Assembly: GCF_020882245.1 (NCBI RefSeq)
Contig: NC_083600.1
Coordinates: 7,006,001-7,070,000 of the forward strand
DNA length: 64,000 bases
DNA from: Rhopalosiphum padi
Taxonomy: Eukaryota; Arthropoda; Insecta; Hemiptera; Aphididae
Direction: 5' to 3'
The position numbers and the translations under genes were made by a program. A model generated the notes under the pieces. It was not told the origin of the DNA. It did no database searches and saw only the letters and a program-made list of their open reading frames with translations. Below, piece by piece: positions 12,906 to 26,855 of this stretch (the stretch's first letter is position 1; each line of letters opens with the position of its first letter).

Positions 12906-14720
12906 TCGTTAATTATTATTATAATTGGGATAAATTCATAATTTAACAACATGATACAATTTAAATATGACATCATATACAAATTAACTACCATAAGTGA
13001 ATAATGTATGCATACTAACATACTGTATAATAACTTATAACTAAAATTGATTATTGGTGTCTCAAGTTTGAAATAAGTACATTTTTCTAAAACTGAAAAT
13101 AAAACAAGTATAATTATATTCATAAATAATTTTACTTAAACTCCACAGCATAATTTGTTGTTAATAGGATAAGTTGAATATAAGTGTTTTGTTTATTTAA
13201 TTTCATAGATTTTGAAAAAAAAATAATATGTTTATAATTTATAGTACTAGCTTGTTTTAAAGAAAATCTACTCACACTTTTTAATTTTATATGATAAAAA
13301 GATATAGCATTTGTTTTTATAAACAGACATTCAATCTATACAATTTTAGTTAACTTATGACTATTTTTAATATTCATGAATTGTTTGTTTAATTCAAGTA
13401 AATTCGTAATTTATGTTACACAAATAGTGATAGTTATGCAATAAATAGTTATAATTTTTTTTATATATATACATTTTTGAAGGTACCATTGTAATTTACA
13501 CTTTTATAACCTAGGGAAATAGTTCTGAAACAGATCTCTGTTCAAAAAGCATATATAACTATAAAAAGAAATTGCTTTATATAATGTTTTACCTAATATA
13601 TAACATTTTTCAACAATAAAGTTTTATACAGTATAATATTAACTACTTTAAACATTTTATACAATTTTGGAGAAAAATAACAACAAAATCTTGTGCGGAA
13701 AACAACTAAAACGTAAAACTTGTACTTTCAACAAAAGTTATAATTTAGAATTTTTAATGCTTATATTGTGATATATTTATATTTTTATTCACAGTATCAA
13801 AGTTTTAAAATAAATTTAATAATTATTACAAGATTAAAAATGTTTTTTGGTTTATTTTTTATAAATTAATTTAAAAATCTTTTAGACTATAACCGTAAAA
13901 ATAATTATCAATTTTTAAAGGTTGAAGTAGGTTGACATAAAACGTTAACGTGGTAAACGATAAGGTTTCCCAGTTGAAAAATTGTAATCAATCATAATAT
14001 TTTTCATTTGAAAATAAAGAACGAATTTTCATTTAAAATATATATTTTTTTTAACTCATCTTTGTGACTACAAATGTTACAATTTAAATTTTTAATTCAC
14101 TTCAATACTATTAATACATTATAAATTAATAATGTACGTTTTATTTATTAAATTGAGTTACTTAGTTCCACTTAGTTTTATACATAAATTCTCTCTTAAA
14201 CTAAACTATAGTATTTATAATTCATATGACTTACCCCAAAGAAAAGTATTTTATTTCTTCAATTCAAAGGAATTATGGTCAAAACATTTTTCTGAAAATT
14301 AATAAAAATAATTTTATTTTAAATATTAGTACATTGAATAATAAAATTGTTATTTTTAATTATTATTTTTGCAGTTTCGTACTTTCATATTAACAATAAT
14401 AAAGTGAGTAAGAATTATTATGATTAAATTGTATCATAAATACTTATGCAATTAATCAACAACTTCACGACCTGGAGTAAAAAATATGTTTTTCAAATTG
14501 CAAAATGATGGTGAATAATCCTATTATTTTAAATGTCAGTTAAATATTCTTGAATTGGGTTTATATTATAATAATATTAAATTATTGAAAACAAATAATA
14601 TAATTTTTTGAATTATGAATTTATATGTACATTAGGTAAGTTGAAGCAATAAAATACGAATAATGCCATTACACCAATAGTGCCGTTTCCTGCACTATAA
14701 AAATAAGTATTTATCTGCAT
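12906..14720. other. A+T-rich non-coding DNA
   Basis: No supported gene or repeat in this interval. The 81-codon minus-strand frame at 12878-13123, partly in the preceding island, has a composition expected of random A+T-rich DNA. Confidence 0.55.
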
Positions 14721-14724
14721 TCTG

Positions 14725-15179
14725 TTAAGATCAAAACCCCCCAGGCTACGGGATCTAGTGACGCGTGATGTCTTAATATTTCCCACTATACGCGGTAATG
14801 AAACTTGAAAATTTACACGTTAGAATAATAAACATTTTCACCGGTGACGGTGTGACTAACCAGGATTATAGTGGCAGATAGGTAATGGTCGGATAGTACT
14901 GGAAGGAAGAAAAACAAACTTTATCTTTCCCGGTTGCCAAGTAAATGTAGGACGGCAGAAAAACCATTTATTATTACGGTTCTTGGCTCCGGAGTCCAAA
15001 TAATAAATATTACAATGGTGGCGAACCAGGGGCAACGGGTGTCGTTACCTCTACCCTGTTCCAGTTACCGATAGTGGTTCGGTGGAGGTAAAGTAAAGCT
15101 GTATGGATGGTCGAGAGAATGTCAGACATTTTTGAAACCCAGCTCAGAACTTATCGAAAACTTTACACTGTCGGCTACC
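14725..15179. promoter_or_regulatory. Candidate conserved non-coding island E
   Basis: A sharp rise in G+C and complexity, with many CpGs and words such as CACCGGTGACGGTG near 14840. A CTCCGGAG palindrome at 14987-14994 sits inside the wider near-palindrome TTGGCTCCGGAGTCCAA. No frame of 60 codons lies wholly within this part, although stop codons should be rarer at this G+C, which argues for a non-coding role. Confidence 0.35.
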
Positions 15180-15375
15180 GCTCATTCGCTATTTCACTTT
15201 CTCCCTTTCTCTATCCCCTCTTATTTTCTATTGTTTCAGATTGTAAATGGACTCTCCAAACGAAATCGTCAGCAACGGCAGTGGTGGCTATAGGAGTAAC
15301 GGCCTTACAAAAGGAAGCAATTAACTCAGATTTATTGTTCGAAGGCGTAACATTTTAATTGAAACAAAAACTTGA
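15107..15375 (+). other. Candidate exon with strong splice-acceptor-like tract
   Basis: A long pyrimidine tract (about 15194-15236) ends in TTGTTTCAG at 15239, a textbook acceptor. Downstream, two frames look coding-like. An ATG at 15247 (context AAATGG) opens 25 codons reading MDSPNEIVSNGSGGYRSNG..., ending with TAA at 15322. A different frame, open from 15107, continues through the acceptor to the stop at 15358 (83 codons in all) and would read ...TAVVAIGVTALQKEAINS... as a terminal exon. A donor-like GTATGT begins at 15376. The protein is not recognised. A 5' leader exon, a terminal exon or a conserved non-coding element are all possible. Confidence 0.3.
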
Positions 15376-16550
15376 GTATGTGTTTGTGTATATGTGTACT
15401 TATATGTGTATCTATGTTTTGTGTTTATAAGTATAAAATCACTTCCCGGAAAAAAGAACAAATTTCATTACGTTCACTCTTCCTTTATCAGACAATTGGA
15501 AAATCATAAGTATCAAAATGCCACTTTACAAACACGTGTACGTATATATTAGTATCGACAAAATCCGATTATATTTTTTCTCGTTTATTCTTGCTCAATT
15601 AAAAATAGATTTTTTATTTTTAAATCTATTAACCTATCATTTAACTTATTCAAGGAATATTTACGAATATATCACTCCGATGAACACAGCCAACAACGAA
15701 AACCGGTAATAGCATATATTCGTGCATATTATATTTCTCATTGAATTATGTAGCGGAAACAAGTGTGTTTGCATGACAACACTTTAAAGGATAGTTTTGA
15801 AAATGGAAAAAAAAATATAAAAATATAAATTAGTTTATACAAAATATTATACATAAACACTTTCTTTATCATATTTTAAAATTAAAAATACATTGTTAAT
15901 TTTTTTTTTTTTACTCTCCGCGCTAACAAAAATATTATAAATGTCTTATAATTGGAATTAATTATTTAAAAAACAAATTGTTAAAGTTTTAAAAAAAACA
16001 ACCTAATTTTTAGTATCTTACAGTAATGTATCAGTTGAAGTTATGTATTTTAAAAATATATGTTATTTTTAATTTTATATACTATTTTCCACAAAAGGGT
16101 TTTTTTTTGAAAAGATAACCCAATGTTCAATTCATTGTAAAAGCATTACATTTATTTCACTTTTTATACTTAACTGGAAATCATGAATCATACTGATTTT
16201 AAATATTATAAAACATAATAAACTTTTCTTTGACGAGAAACAAATTTAGTTTTAATAAATATAAAGTATTTGCGGTGTACATATTATAATATTCAAACTA
16301 TGCCAATTATATAGATACCTTTATAAAAACTAAAATACAACATTTACAAAGGATAAATTCTTATATGGTAATCTTCATTGCCTTATTACTTTTAATCATA
16401 ATATAATATTTTGGTTTTTGTAAAAAAAATATTGAATGGAATATTTTTTTTTAAACTAAATAATTATATATAATTGTTTAATAATTTAATTATAAAATCA
16501 TATGACAACAATCTATTGTAAATTCTGTGGCAATATTGCTATATAAGTTT

Positions 16551-16580
16551 CTCTCTATCAATCTATCTATCTATCTATTT
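16551..16580. repeat. (ATCT)n tetranucleotide microsatellite
   Basis: Tandem ATCT units, uninterrupted at 16561-16576 and slightly imperfect upstream. Confidence 0.85.
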
Positions 16581-17908
16581 AGCTCTACTCTAATGGTATG
16601 CCTATTATTATATTTGATATGATATGGGTTATAAGTCTTAGTTTGATTAATTATAAACAACATATAACGATATTTGGATATTAATAAACCATCGATTTGA
16701 TATCAGATTTACTTATTATAATTAACTCATTACAACTCACAGAAGGTCTTTAGTTAATGCATACTAATATAACATTAGGTACGTACTATAGTGCAATTCA
16801 AAGGTCCTAATAATTAAACAGTTTATGATATTCATCCAATAGTAGTTGTCCCTTTGGTAAGCAAATATTATATATAGGTTATAAATATAACTTCCACTAA
16901 ATACATAAGCTCACATTTACATTTCGTAAACATCACACTACTAAATAGTTTAGAAACAGTAACAATATACAGGGATTAAAATAGGTAATTTATTTTAATG
17001 TAATAATTTTTAAAACGGCAAAGACAATATCATTTAAAGCAGTATAATATGATTCAAATATATATCTACTTTTCAACATTTAAAATCGTAGGATTAATAT
17101 GACTTCAAACGTTAAATCACAACACATTAGTTGTATTAAGAAGGTTTAATAAATACATTTAATATTAATGAAAGTCTATAATCTTAACAATAACAATTAA
17201 ATTAACAATACAACAGTAAGCAATAATACTGAATAGTAAATAAAGATATGGAAAATTTTTATATTTATATAATTATAATATTTATATTTAGATAGGCTTA
17301 TTACACTGTTTTATCAGTTATAGAAAACATTTTTACAAATAAACATATTGATTGCTAATCTTGGATAGGAAAAATAATAACTGGTGATAATGGCGATATC
17401 CATATTATTGAAAGTAAACAAAACTTAATTCATTAGAATAATATGATCCGTGTTATAATAAAACTAATTGTTGATATAGCTAATTAGGTATTTTACTACA
17501 ATAACTTTTGGTTAAAAACTAATAATAATTTAAAAAAAAACTAAGAATTGATTATTGTGTTAAAAATATTATCCTTTTTATACATTTATTTTCATAAATA
17601 TGACAAATAAAAATTGTTGTTCGATATTTTTTCCTAATCCTTAATTTAAACCATTATATTTAAAATTCATAAAAACAGTTTTAAATAATAAAATGTAAAA
17701 CTAAATCATATATTGTTCCTATTAAATTTGTTTTTGTTCGTGATATGGATAAACTACATGGAGAAATAATAAACCGTTCAATTTCAGAATTTGGTAAATA
17801 AATATACACAAGACCGGATTGAACACAATGAACACATTATTTCTCAAAACCAGATTAATAAAATTATTAAGACTAAATCGTAGACTTTTATAATTAGTCA
17901 ACTAAATT

Positions 17909-17928
17909 AAAAAAAAAAAAAAAAAAAA
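17909..17928. repeat. Poly-A run of 20
   Basis: An uninterrupted run of A. The upstream sequence is ordinary A+T-rich DNA, so there is no support for a retrocopy tail. Confidence 0.8.
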
Positions 17929-20900
17929 CTATTACTGCCTTTGTATAGTTGCATAAAAACCATTTGTAAATAATTAGTTCTATTGTAAATAATGGTCCTT
18001 AAAAATTAATTTTTGAATAATAATCATAGAATTAGGAATTATTCAAAGTGTCAATCAATCTACATATTTTTTATATCATTAATATCCATTATTCTATTTG
18101 GAATTTATAAAAAGTGTATCAAATTCAAAAGCAATAACTTCGTGAATATTACTATTTAAATTATAATGTAATATATTATTACTCCATTATTATTAAACAG
18201 TACTGTGGTGAGTATGTTTTTTTGGAGTGGTCGTCCGATTGTTTTTGGAGTACAACCAAGAACTCATTTGTATGTAGCCAATTGAGTATTTGCTATTTAA
18301 CTATGTTATATTCAATATAAAAATAGCTTTCAAATCATCTTTGAATAATTTAATAATTATTAAATAAGTTATTAAAAATATTTATAACTTAATGAAGCAA
18401 ATTTAATTTTAATATAGACGGGTAACAACTATATAAAAATGTATGGTTTATTTATTCATTAAATACGGGTATAAATATAGTATTAGTGGATTTAGTGAGT
18501 ATGAAACATAACGTAATATATTTCTCCAAACTATACACACTTCACTACGCAACTATTATGGGTTAAATATCAATAGTACATCATCATATTCGACGAATTT
18601 TAAATCCCTAATACAATAATATATATATACATATTACTATTAAATATTAGTAATTATTATTATTATATAGTAAAGTGTATAACTGTAAAAGAAAAATATT
18701 ACAATTTACTGAATAGTAGTGCAACAACCTCATACCAATTATACATATGTCATCGATCACCGTAGTATCGAAGAATTTTGTAAAATTGTATTAAATCTAT
18801 AATGATGATATTAGATATTATTTATTTAAGTAATAACAGTTAGAAAATAGTACAATAGCATTTTTGATCTATTATAACTTATAAATAAAATATTACATCA
18901 TATTTTCGTAGTTTACACACTAGTTCAATTATAATTACTTTAATAAGATAATGTACTAAACGTTTTAAATGATGAAAGTTATAAATAACATTAAGTCTTA
19001 AGTGGCATATATTATAATAATTTTCAATCAATTTTGGTCAAAACATAGACCAATCACAATGATAACTTCAAGATTGAACAGTCATTATTTCAAAAATGAT
19101 TATATTTTTTAGAAAAATAAAAACATATACAAATCTAATACTTTGTAGGCGATATCTTAATTTTTGACACTTGTATACATAGGAGGAATCACTATTATTA
19201 TTTCTTTTTTTTAATTAAATTATATTTTTGATTTTATGTTGAAGCAGAATATTTTTATAAAAATATTGGCAAGTAAAGAAGTACAACATAAATCATTTCA
19301 AGGAGAATCCTTAACTATTGCAATCCTATTTTCGAGATATTTTTTATTCCAACACTTTGAACTGTGTAAACTAAGGTAGGTATCTAAAACTAGATATCCG
19401 ATTGAATTGACCATATATGTGTATGAGTAAACAGGACTGAACGGACAAACACAGGATATACTTCCGGATAAAATTTGAGACGGTCGTCTAACTGAAATAC
19501 AGACAGACTTAACGGTTCATTTAGTATCTTTCGTGGTATTTTTTATCATTTTTATAGTGCAGAGTACTTAACCGTGAAATAAAATATGAACACACTATTC
19601 TTTATAACGTACCAAAACCAATACCATTTATATTTGTTGTTGTTTTTTTTTTAAGTTGGTGTCTCTATCACAGTTTGTTAAAAATATAATATTTAGTTTT
19701 TAAAAATATGACAAAAACAACAAAAAATTACAAAAAATATTGATATAATAAATAAATAAATAAAAACATCATTTTGATTTATAAAAAATAATAACTTAAC
19801 ATATTGAATATTAATAAAGTGATTTTGAAGATGATTTTTTAAAATCATTTATAAATAGATAAAATGATTCTAATTTATAATACAGCTAGACAGTAAAGCT
19901 AACTTACGTACGTTATAACTAATACAGTTTTAAGTCATATTTTTTGTTTTTTAAATATGTTATTTTGGTATATTTATCACCAAAAATAACTTATAAAAAA
20001 TAATTTGGAGCTGTTTAGCACCATGCAATGCATATATATATATACTGTTACATTGTGTATAATACATGAAAATATTTGAACGCATATTAGGATTAACAGC
20101 TGTTCCAAACGCACCAGTGAAATTCGAAAAACTTTACACACAAATATTACTTTTAAAAAATAATGAAAGTTTATTATCTAAACGATATCAGCTAAATAAA
20201 CATTACAGCAGTAAACAATAATACTAGATAGTTTACAAAGATGCGGAAAAGGTCATTTCTCCCGGATATTTAGATACACCTTATTTTATCAAGTGTTCTC
20301 AACTTAATTAAATGTTTACTTCTCGGGTTCATCTAAACGTATGAGAAAAACTTTACAAATAATCGCATTACTGGTTAAGTCATAAAAATCAACTATTAAT
20401 AATGTTAATTATTGACAATAAACAAATCTTAATTTCTATAACCAAAGATTACTATGTGGTCACAAACTATCAAAACATTTGATTATTGAACATTATATAG
20501 ATTGTGGATTGTCATCCATGCGAAAAATTGTCCTCCCTAGTGCAGTATTTTCACGATATTCAAAAGAATCATTATTACATAGAATAATCTAGAAAACTAT
20601 AAAAAAAAAACTTTAAGAATGAATCTCATGTCTGACTAATACACACTTAAATATTTAAATAAAACTGTATATTTATCAAATTGTAAATAATTTGAATCTA
20701 GTCGCCCAAAATATCAAGCCTAATTGTTATTATATCACAAAGTCATATTTTATAATAATATTTTTAATAACATTTTCAAGATATTAAGACTATTTGCATT
20801 TTTCAAACTGTTTATACCACAAATCTATTCATATAATCCTGCGCGCATATTACGTTGGTATTTACTACTAACACAAATTAACTCAAACCTGTTTAACAAT

Positions 20901-22225
20901 AGTATAATAACATATAATATAAGTGATGTATTTAGAAAAAATAATTCAATCTACTCTATTACTAATAGTAATATAAATAAATAATAAAACATTCTTGAAT
21001 ATAGGGACTGAAACACAGTATCCTCTCAAAATCGTTTTTCAAATGTGATTATTTACCATTAAATTTTAATTCGACATATCCATTACAGTTACATGCTCAA
21101 TGATGAGGTATACTCAAAACCTACTATACAGCAGAGCGACTTCCTTTGTTTTTCAAATATTTTAAAACTTCATTGAGCAAAGGTAATATTTTTTAATAAT
21201 ATCTTAGACGACAGTGATAAATACTTTTTACGTACAATAAATAAGGTGTATACATACAACAATAATATATAATAATAATAAAAAAAAACTATATACATTT
21301 ATCCTAATAAGAAGAAAAAATCTATTAACTACTTATGACGTAAATTGTAGACATATATTCACTGTATAAATTTCAGCAGTGTCTATTCTATAATTTTAAT
21401 GCATTTAATACTTAGAAAAATAATTTTATTTATAGTATTATAGTTTTATATTACAAAAATGTATCGTAATAAAATACAAATTCATCTAAGAAAGATTCCT
21501 TTGACGTACCTAATATGTATTCATGATAATAATAAGAACTTTTCGTACCTACAATCAAATAACATCTTCAAGCATTATGTTAAATATAATATTTTATTGA
21601 ATAATCATTATTCTATAGATAATATAATAATAATAATAATAATTAATTAACTCTCCATCCTTATATTGAAGACATCACGTATCAACTATTGTTGATTTAG
21701 TGAATTCGCATATAAGACCTTAACATCATTAGTCACTGTCTTTACAAACTCTTGCAAAAATTACAATCGTCTTATCATAAACCTTCACCGGGATGAGAGT
21801 GACTGAGATAAAATATCTTAGTATTAGATATGCTTAAATAACAAATCTAGTGACAAGAGTACGCAGTCCGTAAAATACCACTGTAAGTAAACAATTGATT
21901 GAAATAATCAACTCAAACTGGCCTACAATTAACGCAAATGTTCAATCTAACTAGAATAATTAATTTATTATTTAACAAACCAAAGAAATTGACATTCAAA
22001 AAACTATTAGCTGCGCTGTTGTTTATTGATACTACTTTAGAAATTCATTGACAAAGATTTTTTACGTTTAAATAACCAAAGAACGTTAATATATTATATT
22101 ATTATTTATAAATAGAAAAACCGAACAATAAAAAAATCAAAAATAACCAGAAGCATATATTTAAAATTATTTTCAAAAGAACTATAGAAATGTTGGATTA
22201 AAAAAAATAATGTCATAAAACACTA

Positions 22226-22243
22226 TTTTTTTTTTTTTTTTTT
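22226..22243. repeat. Poly-T run of 18
   Basis: An uninterrupted run of T in A+T-rich DNA, with no associated element recognised. Confidence 0.8.
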
Positions 22244-25200
22244 AATTTTAAATATTTGAAAATAAATCTAACAAAATACTAGAATTTCCAAGTAAAGAAT
22301 TTATAAAATTGAAGTTATATTCTATAATTAAATATTCCTAAGATATTAAGTCTTAATTAGGATTTTTTAGATAAGTGAAAAGCAAGAAAAATTAGTTTTA
22401 CAAAAGAAAGCCTTTTTTTATTATAATCCTATTCTAAAAGCTCATTTTTGGATAAAAGAAGAACTCAACAAGTTGCATGTAACATCTTTAAATAATGAAA
22501 ATTAGATTAAGATAATACTTTGAAAAGGTAATTTTTAATATTTATTCTGTTAAGATAATTTCTCTAAGTGCAATGAAACACTATACCAATAGCAGTTAAT
22601 ATCTTTTTAAGAACAACGGGAAAAGATTCTAAAAGATTTATCAACTTTAAATAAATATCATTACCTAAATATATTTTTTACGAAGCTCTATACAAAATAG
22701 TTTTTTTAATTCAATAATAATTAATTGGTAGAAATACCCAGTGAAATTTCAGTGAAATTTTTAATGAAGTCAGTATTTTCATTTAGTAGAAATTACATCA
22801 CTCAATATTATGTAAATCATAGTTGTTAAACTTGGACAGAAAAAAAATATATTAGGTATATATTATTATAATATTATGTTTATATACTACATATTATTTT
22901 ATTTTCAATTTTCAATTATATTTTGTACACCTTAAATTAAGTCACTCAATTCTAATTCTGTAAGTAATGAATCCTTATTTTGCTTATGTTAAAATTACAT
23001 TGTACTATATTTATAATATTTTACTGTAAATAACTAACTACAAACTGTATATGTTAGTGTATAGTGAGTCCAGCCTGCAAAATAAAATAAAATAAATACA
23101 GAAAATCAATTTATACTTATAAATAACGATTTTTTTTTTGCATGTGTATCCAATTACATATTAAATTGGGGTACAACTATTAATTAGATCACTCGATCAC
23201 GACACTTTAGACATATTCTTATATATCAATAAAAGTATATTATATTTCTAGATTCTACCGATCATTCTGTTACAAAATTCTTATATTTCAATAAATTGTT
23301 CATGGTTCAGTTTACATTAATTATGTCAAAATATGCATTTAATTTTGTATTTAAAAGCAACAAAAATAAATTTATTCTAAAACTTAATTTGTTATCATTT
23401 ATTTGAGCTATGTCTAATATTAAAATTAGCTAAATTTAGCTTTATGTTTAAAAACAGTTAGTATAATACTAATCAAATATATAAAATTAGTCGCAAAAAA
23501 GAATAAATAGTTTTGTTTTTAAAATAAAATGATTCAACAAATTTTAACTTTCAATTACTATACCAAATTTGTCCACTCAAACAATTGCTCTATCACTTTC
23601 TTTTTTTCTATAATGTGATTTTTTTTATGATAAAAAGCGTAATTCATGAAATATGCATGAGTATGAGTAGTATTTACAGATCACTATCGTTTGCAATTTA
23701 CATACATCGTTTTAATCAAAACCTTGCTCGTTGTATGTATCTTATAGTATAACGAATATACGTAAAAAATAACAATTAATTCTATAACGTAATATATATA
23801 TAACGACCTCGCGGTCATAGAAAAAATTGCATTTATTTAAAAATCCACATTCGTGCTACACATATTTTATTCGTAGGTGTTGGATAATATAGTATGAATT
23901 TCCATATAAATAAATTGTGTCATATTGCACACGATAAAAAGGACTGCTATACTATATGATATTATACAGGTACTCGCGTAAACATAGTAAACTTTAAACA
24001 AAAAAACAATGAAATATTGCATTCATAATTACTGTTGTTGTATTATTCATCGTATTTGACTGATTTTCGGGGAACAAAATATTCAAATGTACACCAAAAT
24101 AAAAATACGTCATAAAAATAAGGGTTTTAAGAACAAAAAATAATGTAAATAAATAAAATACCCAAATAATTTGTATCCACCATTTTCAAATGTCTATTAT
24201 AATGTAGATAAACACTAAGGAACACTCGTAAAATATCGCTATCAATTAACATAGTTGTTGTAAGTTGATTGTTTTAATCAGGTACAGAATAGTTTATAGT
24301 TTGTAATTCCTATATTAATATTATCGTCCCGTACTAATGGCCTATCAACTGAGTAGTATATTCGCACGTGATACGTTGATTTATGCACATTGTAAAGATT
24401 TCCATTTAGAACAAAATATGGTGTTATATACTCACAGCAAATTATCAAATTAAAATTCATAACCATTACTAATATGAATTATTATAATGTTTTAATAGTG
24501 TTATAGAATGTCGAATTTACTTAAACATATCATAACATTTTTGACAACTATAAAAAGTACTAAAATAAGATATCAAATATACATATACCCGTCTATAATT
24601 AGTTTCATTACGTTATGACGTATTACATACATTCTATACTTATATAACATAATTATATTTATATTAATAAAACATTTATTAAATCTAAACAAACGTTTTA
24701 GTTATAATATTCAATATAATATATAAAATAAAATACTTTAATCGTCTATAATTTATGGAGAACGATAAATTTTATTTTAAATCTGTTATTAAAGATCACA
24801 ATTTTTTTTTAACTAAACTAAAGATTTATAACAAAGAGACTTAGGGACAAGTAAAAATCAGATGAATAGTTTAAATGTATTTTAACTGAATTTTTAAAAT
24901 ATACTTTTATTCGTGTTGCTTATAAGTTAGAATTGCGTATTTTATCATTCAAAAAAAAAAGATATTATTTAATTTTTTACCAAGGTTTTTATTACCCAAC
25001 GTTTCCGTTCTATTTTTTTTATTTATGATAAGTTGATAAAAAAGTTTAGTCGTATCAACTAAAAATAAACCCTCAATAAAATATTTCTAGAATTATTTTA
25101 AAATATTTTTAAATGTAATATTTTAATTTGGAGCTTCAGTTATAACATTATATTATATAGACTATAATTATTATGTAATAACTATAAGTAATTATTTAAT

Positions 25201-25797
25201 TACTAAAATATAAGAAAAATCAAATATTAACACTTTAATGAACCTTTATTAATAAAAAAAAAAACCTAATTCGTTAACTAAAATCAATTATGATGTTCGT
25301 CTTACACATTAAATACCTATTAAAAGTAATATTAAAAATCGTATATCGTTATCATATAATTAATACCTCAGTTATCGAGTAAATAATAATTTAGTTAAGT
25401 TCAGTGATATTAGTCCTATAAATCTAAAACAAAATTAAGGTTTTAAAAAATAAATAATGAATAACTAGGATATAAGTAAAATATAAAATTATCGAATTTT
25501 ATTTAAAAAAAATAGCATTTATTATAATCTTAAACAAAATAATACATTATTGGATATACGGTGTATAGTGTATACATTATAATATTTTTATATAATAAAT
25601 TATAAAAATATTATTTGTTTTATCCTTTTGATATAATTCATTGAATTTAATGAAACTATTTTATCAATAACAATTTCAGTTACCATAATATTATCTTATA
25701 CAATTTGAAAATTATATTAAATTTATTTATTTAAAATTATTATTTTAAACAAATTGTATTTAATATTTTAGAATATAATATGAAACATTGCAAATGA

Positions 25798-25989
25798 TAC
25801 ACTAACTATTATGAGTTTCTTCAAAAAAAGTTCTTTAAAATAAGATAGAATAGACTCAAGGAATGTTTCCAACTTTTGGCTGAAGTATTCTTGGTTGATC
25901 ACATGCTTGTGACGGATAAACACGTGCTCAAAGAAATTGTGTCCGTAGAACATAAAGCGCAAAGTTCGGATAACTTAATACATTTATAA
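25798..25989 (+). pseudogene. Possible decayed coding fragment
   Basis: A plus-strand frame is open for 63 codons apart from one in-frame TAG at 25846-25848. Before the stop it reads YTNYYEFLQKKFFKIR; after it come NRLKECFQLLAEVFLVDH and then DKHVLKEIVSVEHKAQ. It ends with TAA at 25987-25989. My count over 25849-25986 gives G+C highest at first codon positions, intermediate at third and lowest at second. That asymmetry is typical of real coding sequence and unlike the flanks. No ATG opens the frame. The family is not recognised; it could be a fragment of an old transposon or gene, or a small exon whose acceptor is the AG at 25847-25848. A 64-codon minus-strand frame overlaps and is probably its shadow. 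Confidence 0.35.
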
Positions 25990-26257
25990 GAGTCATCGAA
26001 TTTTCTATTTTCTACCATCTAGACTATACATGTGTATAATCTATATATGTATATGCATGTTGGTCTACATTCTAGAAATTAAATAGTAAATAGTATAGTT
26101 TTCAAGGAATTAAAACTAAATACCTCTTATGTAGGATAAATGAATGGCATTTCAAGTAAATTCGCATTAAATATCTATCACCTAACAACTATATAGTTTA
26201 TCATGTATAGTTTCAATTAAAGAAAAGCGTATTTAAAAAAATTAAGGTAATAATATA

Positions 26258-26295
26258 TGTGTTAAATTTAAATTAAATGATAAATTATTACATAC
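26258..26295 (+). repeat. Short relative of the 29.7/30.8-kb repeat
   Basis: GTGTTAAATTTAAATTA followed by AATGATAAATTATTA resembles the core of the direct repeats at 29724 and 30811. In A+T-rich DNA a match this short may be chance. Confidence 0.3.
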
Positions 26296-26773
26296 GAAAA
26301 ATGATTCTGAGATCTAACAGTTTGATATTTAAAAAAAATTCATTTTTATATAAAATTTAATAATATAGGTATATAAACGTTAAAGAGTCCACAAATAATA
26401 AATAAATAGTTGTTTTGAATTGGGACAAAATAATTAAAATTTAAACTTTTAATATCTATAAAAAAAAAAATAATGATGCTTAAATACTATTTGGATTTTC
26501 TGGTTTCAAGTAAACTTGTTATATGGAATCTTGTTTATTTAAAAGACTTTAAAAATCAAAATTTCTATTCATTTATATCTAAAATAAGTTTGAAAATTTT
26601 CGTAGTTCTTACGAATTTTGTCAAAATAAGAACTTCAAGTGCTTTATAAAAAAAAAAATCGTTTGAATTATAACAACAATACTAACTAGGTCCAATTCGT
26701 TGTATAAAGCAGCTTCGAAGTTAAATGTCAAAGCATTTTTTCTTATATAAATTGTGTATATGTAAACAAAAAA

Positions 26774-26855
26774 AACATATATCATTATAAAATCAAAACA
26801 TTCATTGTCCCGCTCAGAATTTAAATTTTATTTAAATTTTACATAACAAAAATGG
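26774..26855 (+). repeat. Aphid-type dispersed repeat, copy a
   Basis: CATTATAAAATC followed by GTCCCGCTCAGAATTTAAA and then a TTTACATAACAAAAA tail aligns with the better-preserved copy at 42325-42402 (CATTATTGTAAATCC, CGCTCCACTCAGAATCTAAA, TTTATGTAAAAAAA) in the same orientation. It is diverged and without clear ends. Confidence 0.55.

Larger units (their letters stand above)
15380..25797. other. Long A+T-rich non-coding tract
   Basis: About 10.4 kb with no convincing gene. Open frames at 15518, 20724, 21459 and 24278 are short and rich in Ile, Asn, Tyr and Phe, as expected from random A+T-rich sequence. Slightly more complex patches occur at about 19400-19520 and 21650-21900 but show no recognisable feature. 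Simple repeats are listed separately. Confidence 0.55.

Noticed and set aside
17909..17928. Poly-A run as a retrocopy tail
   Set aside because: The sequence before it is indistinguishable from background, so nothing supports a retroposed body.
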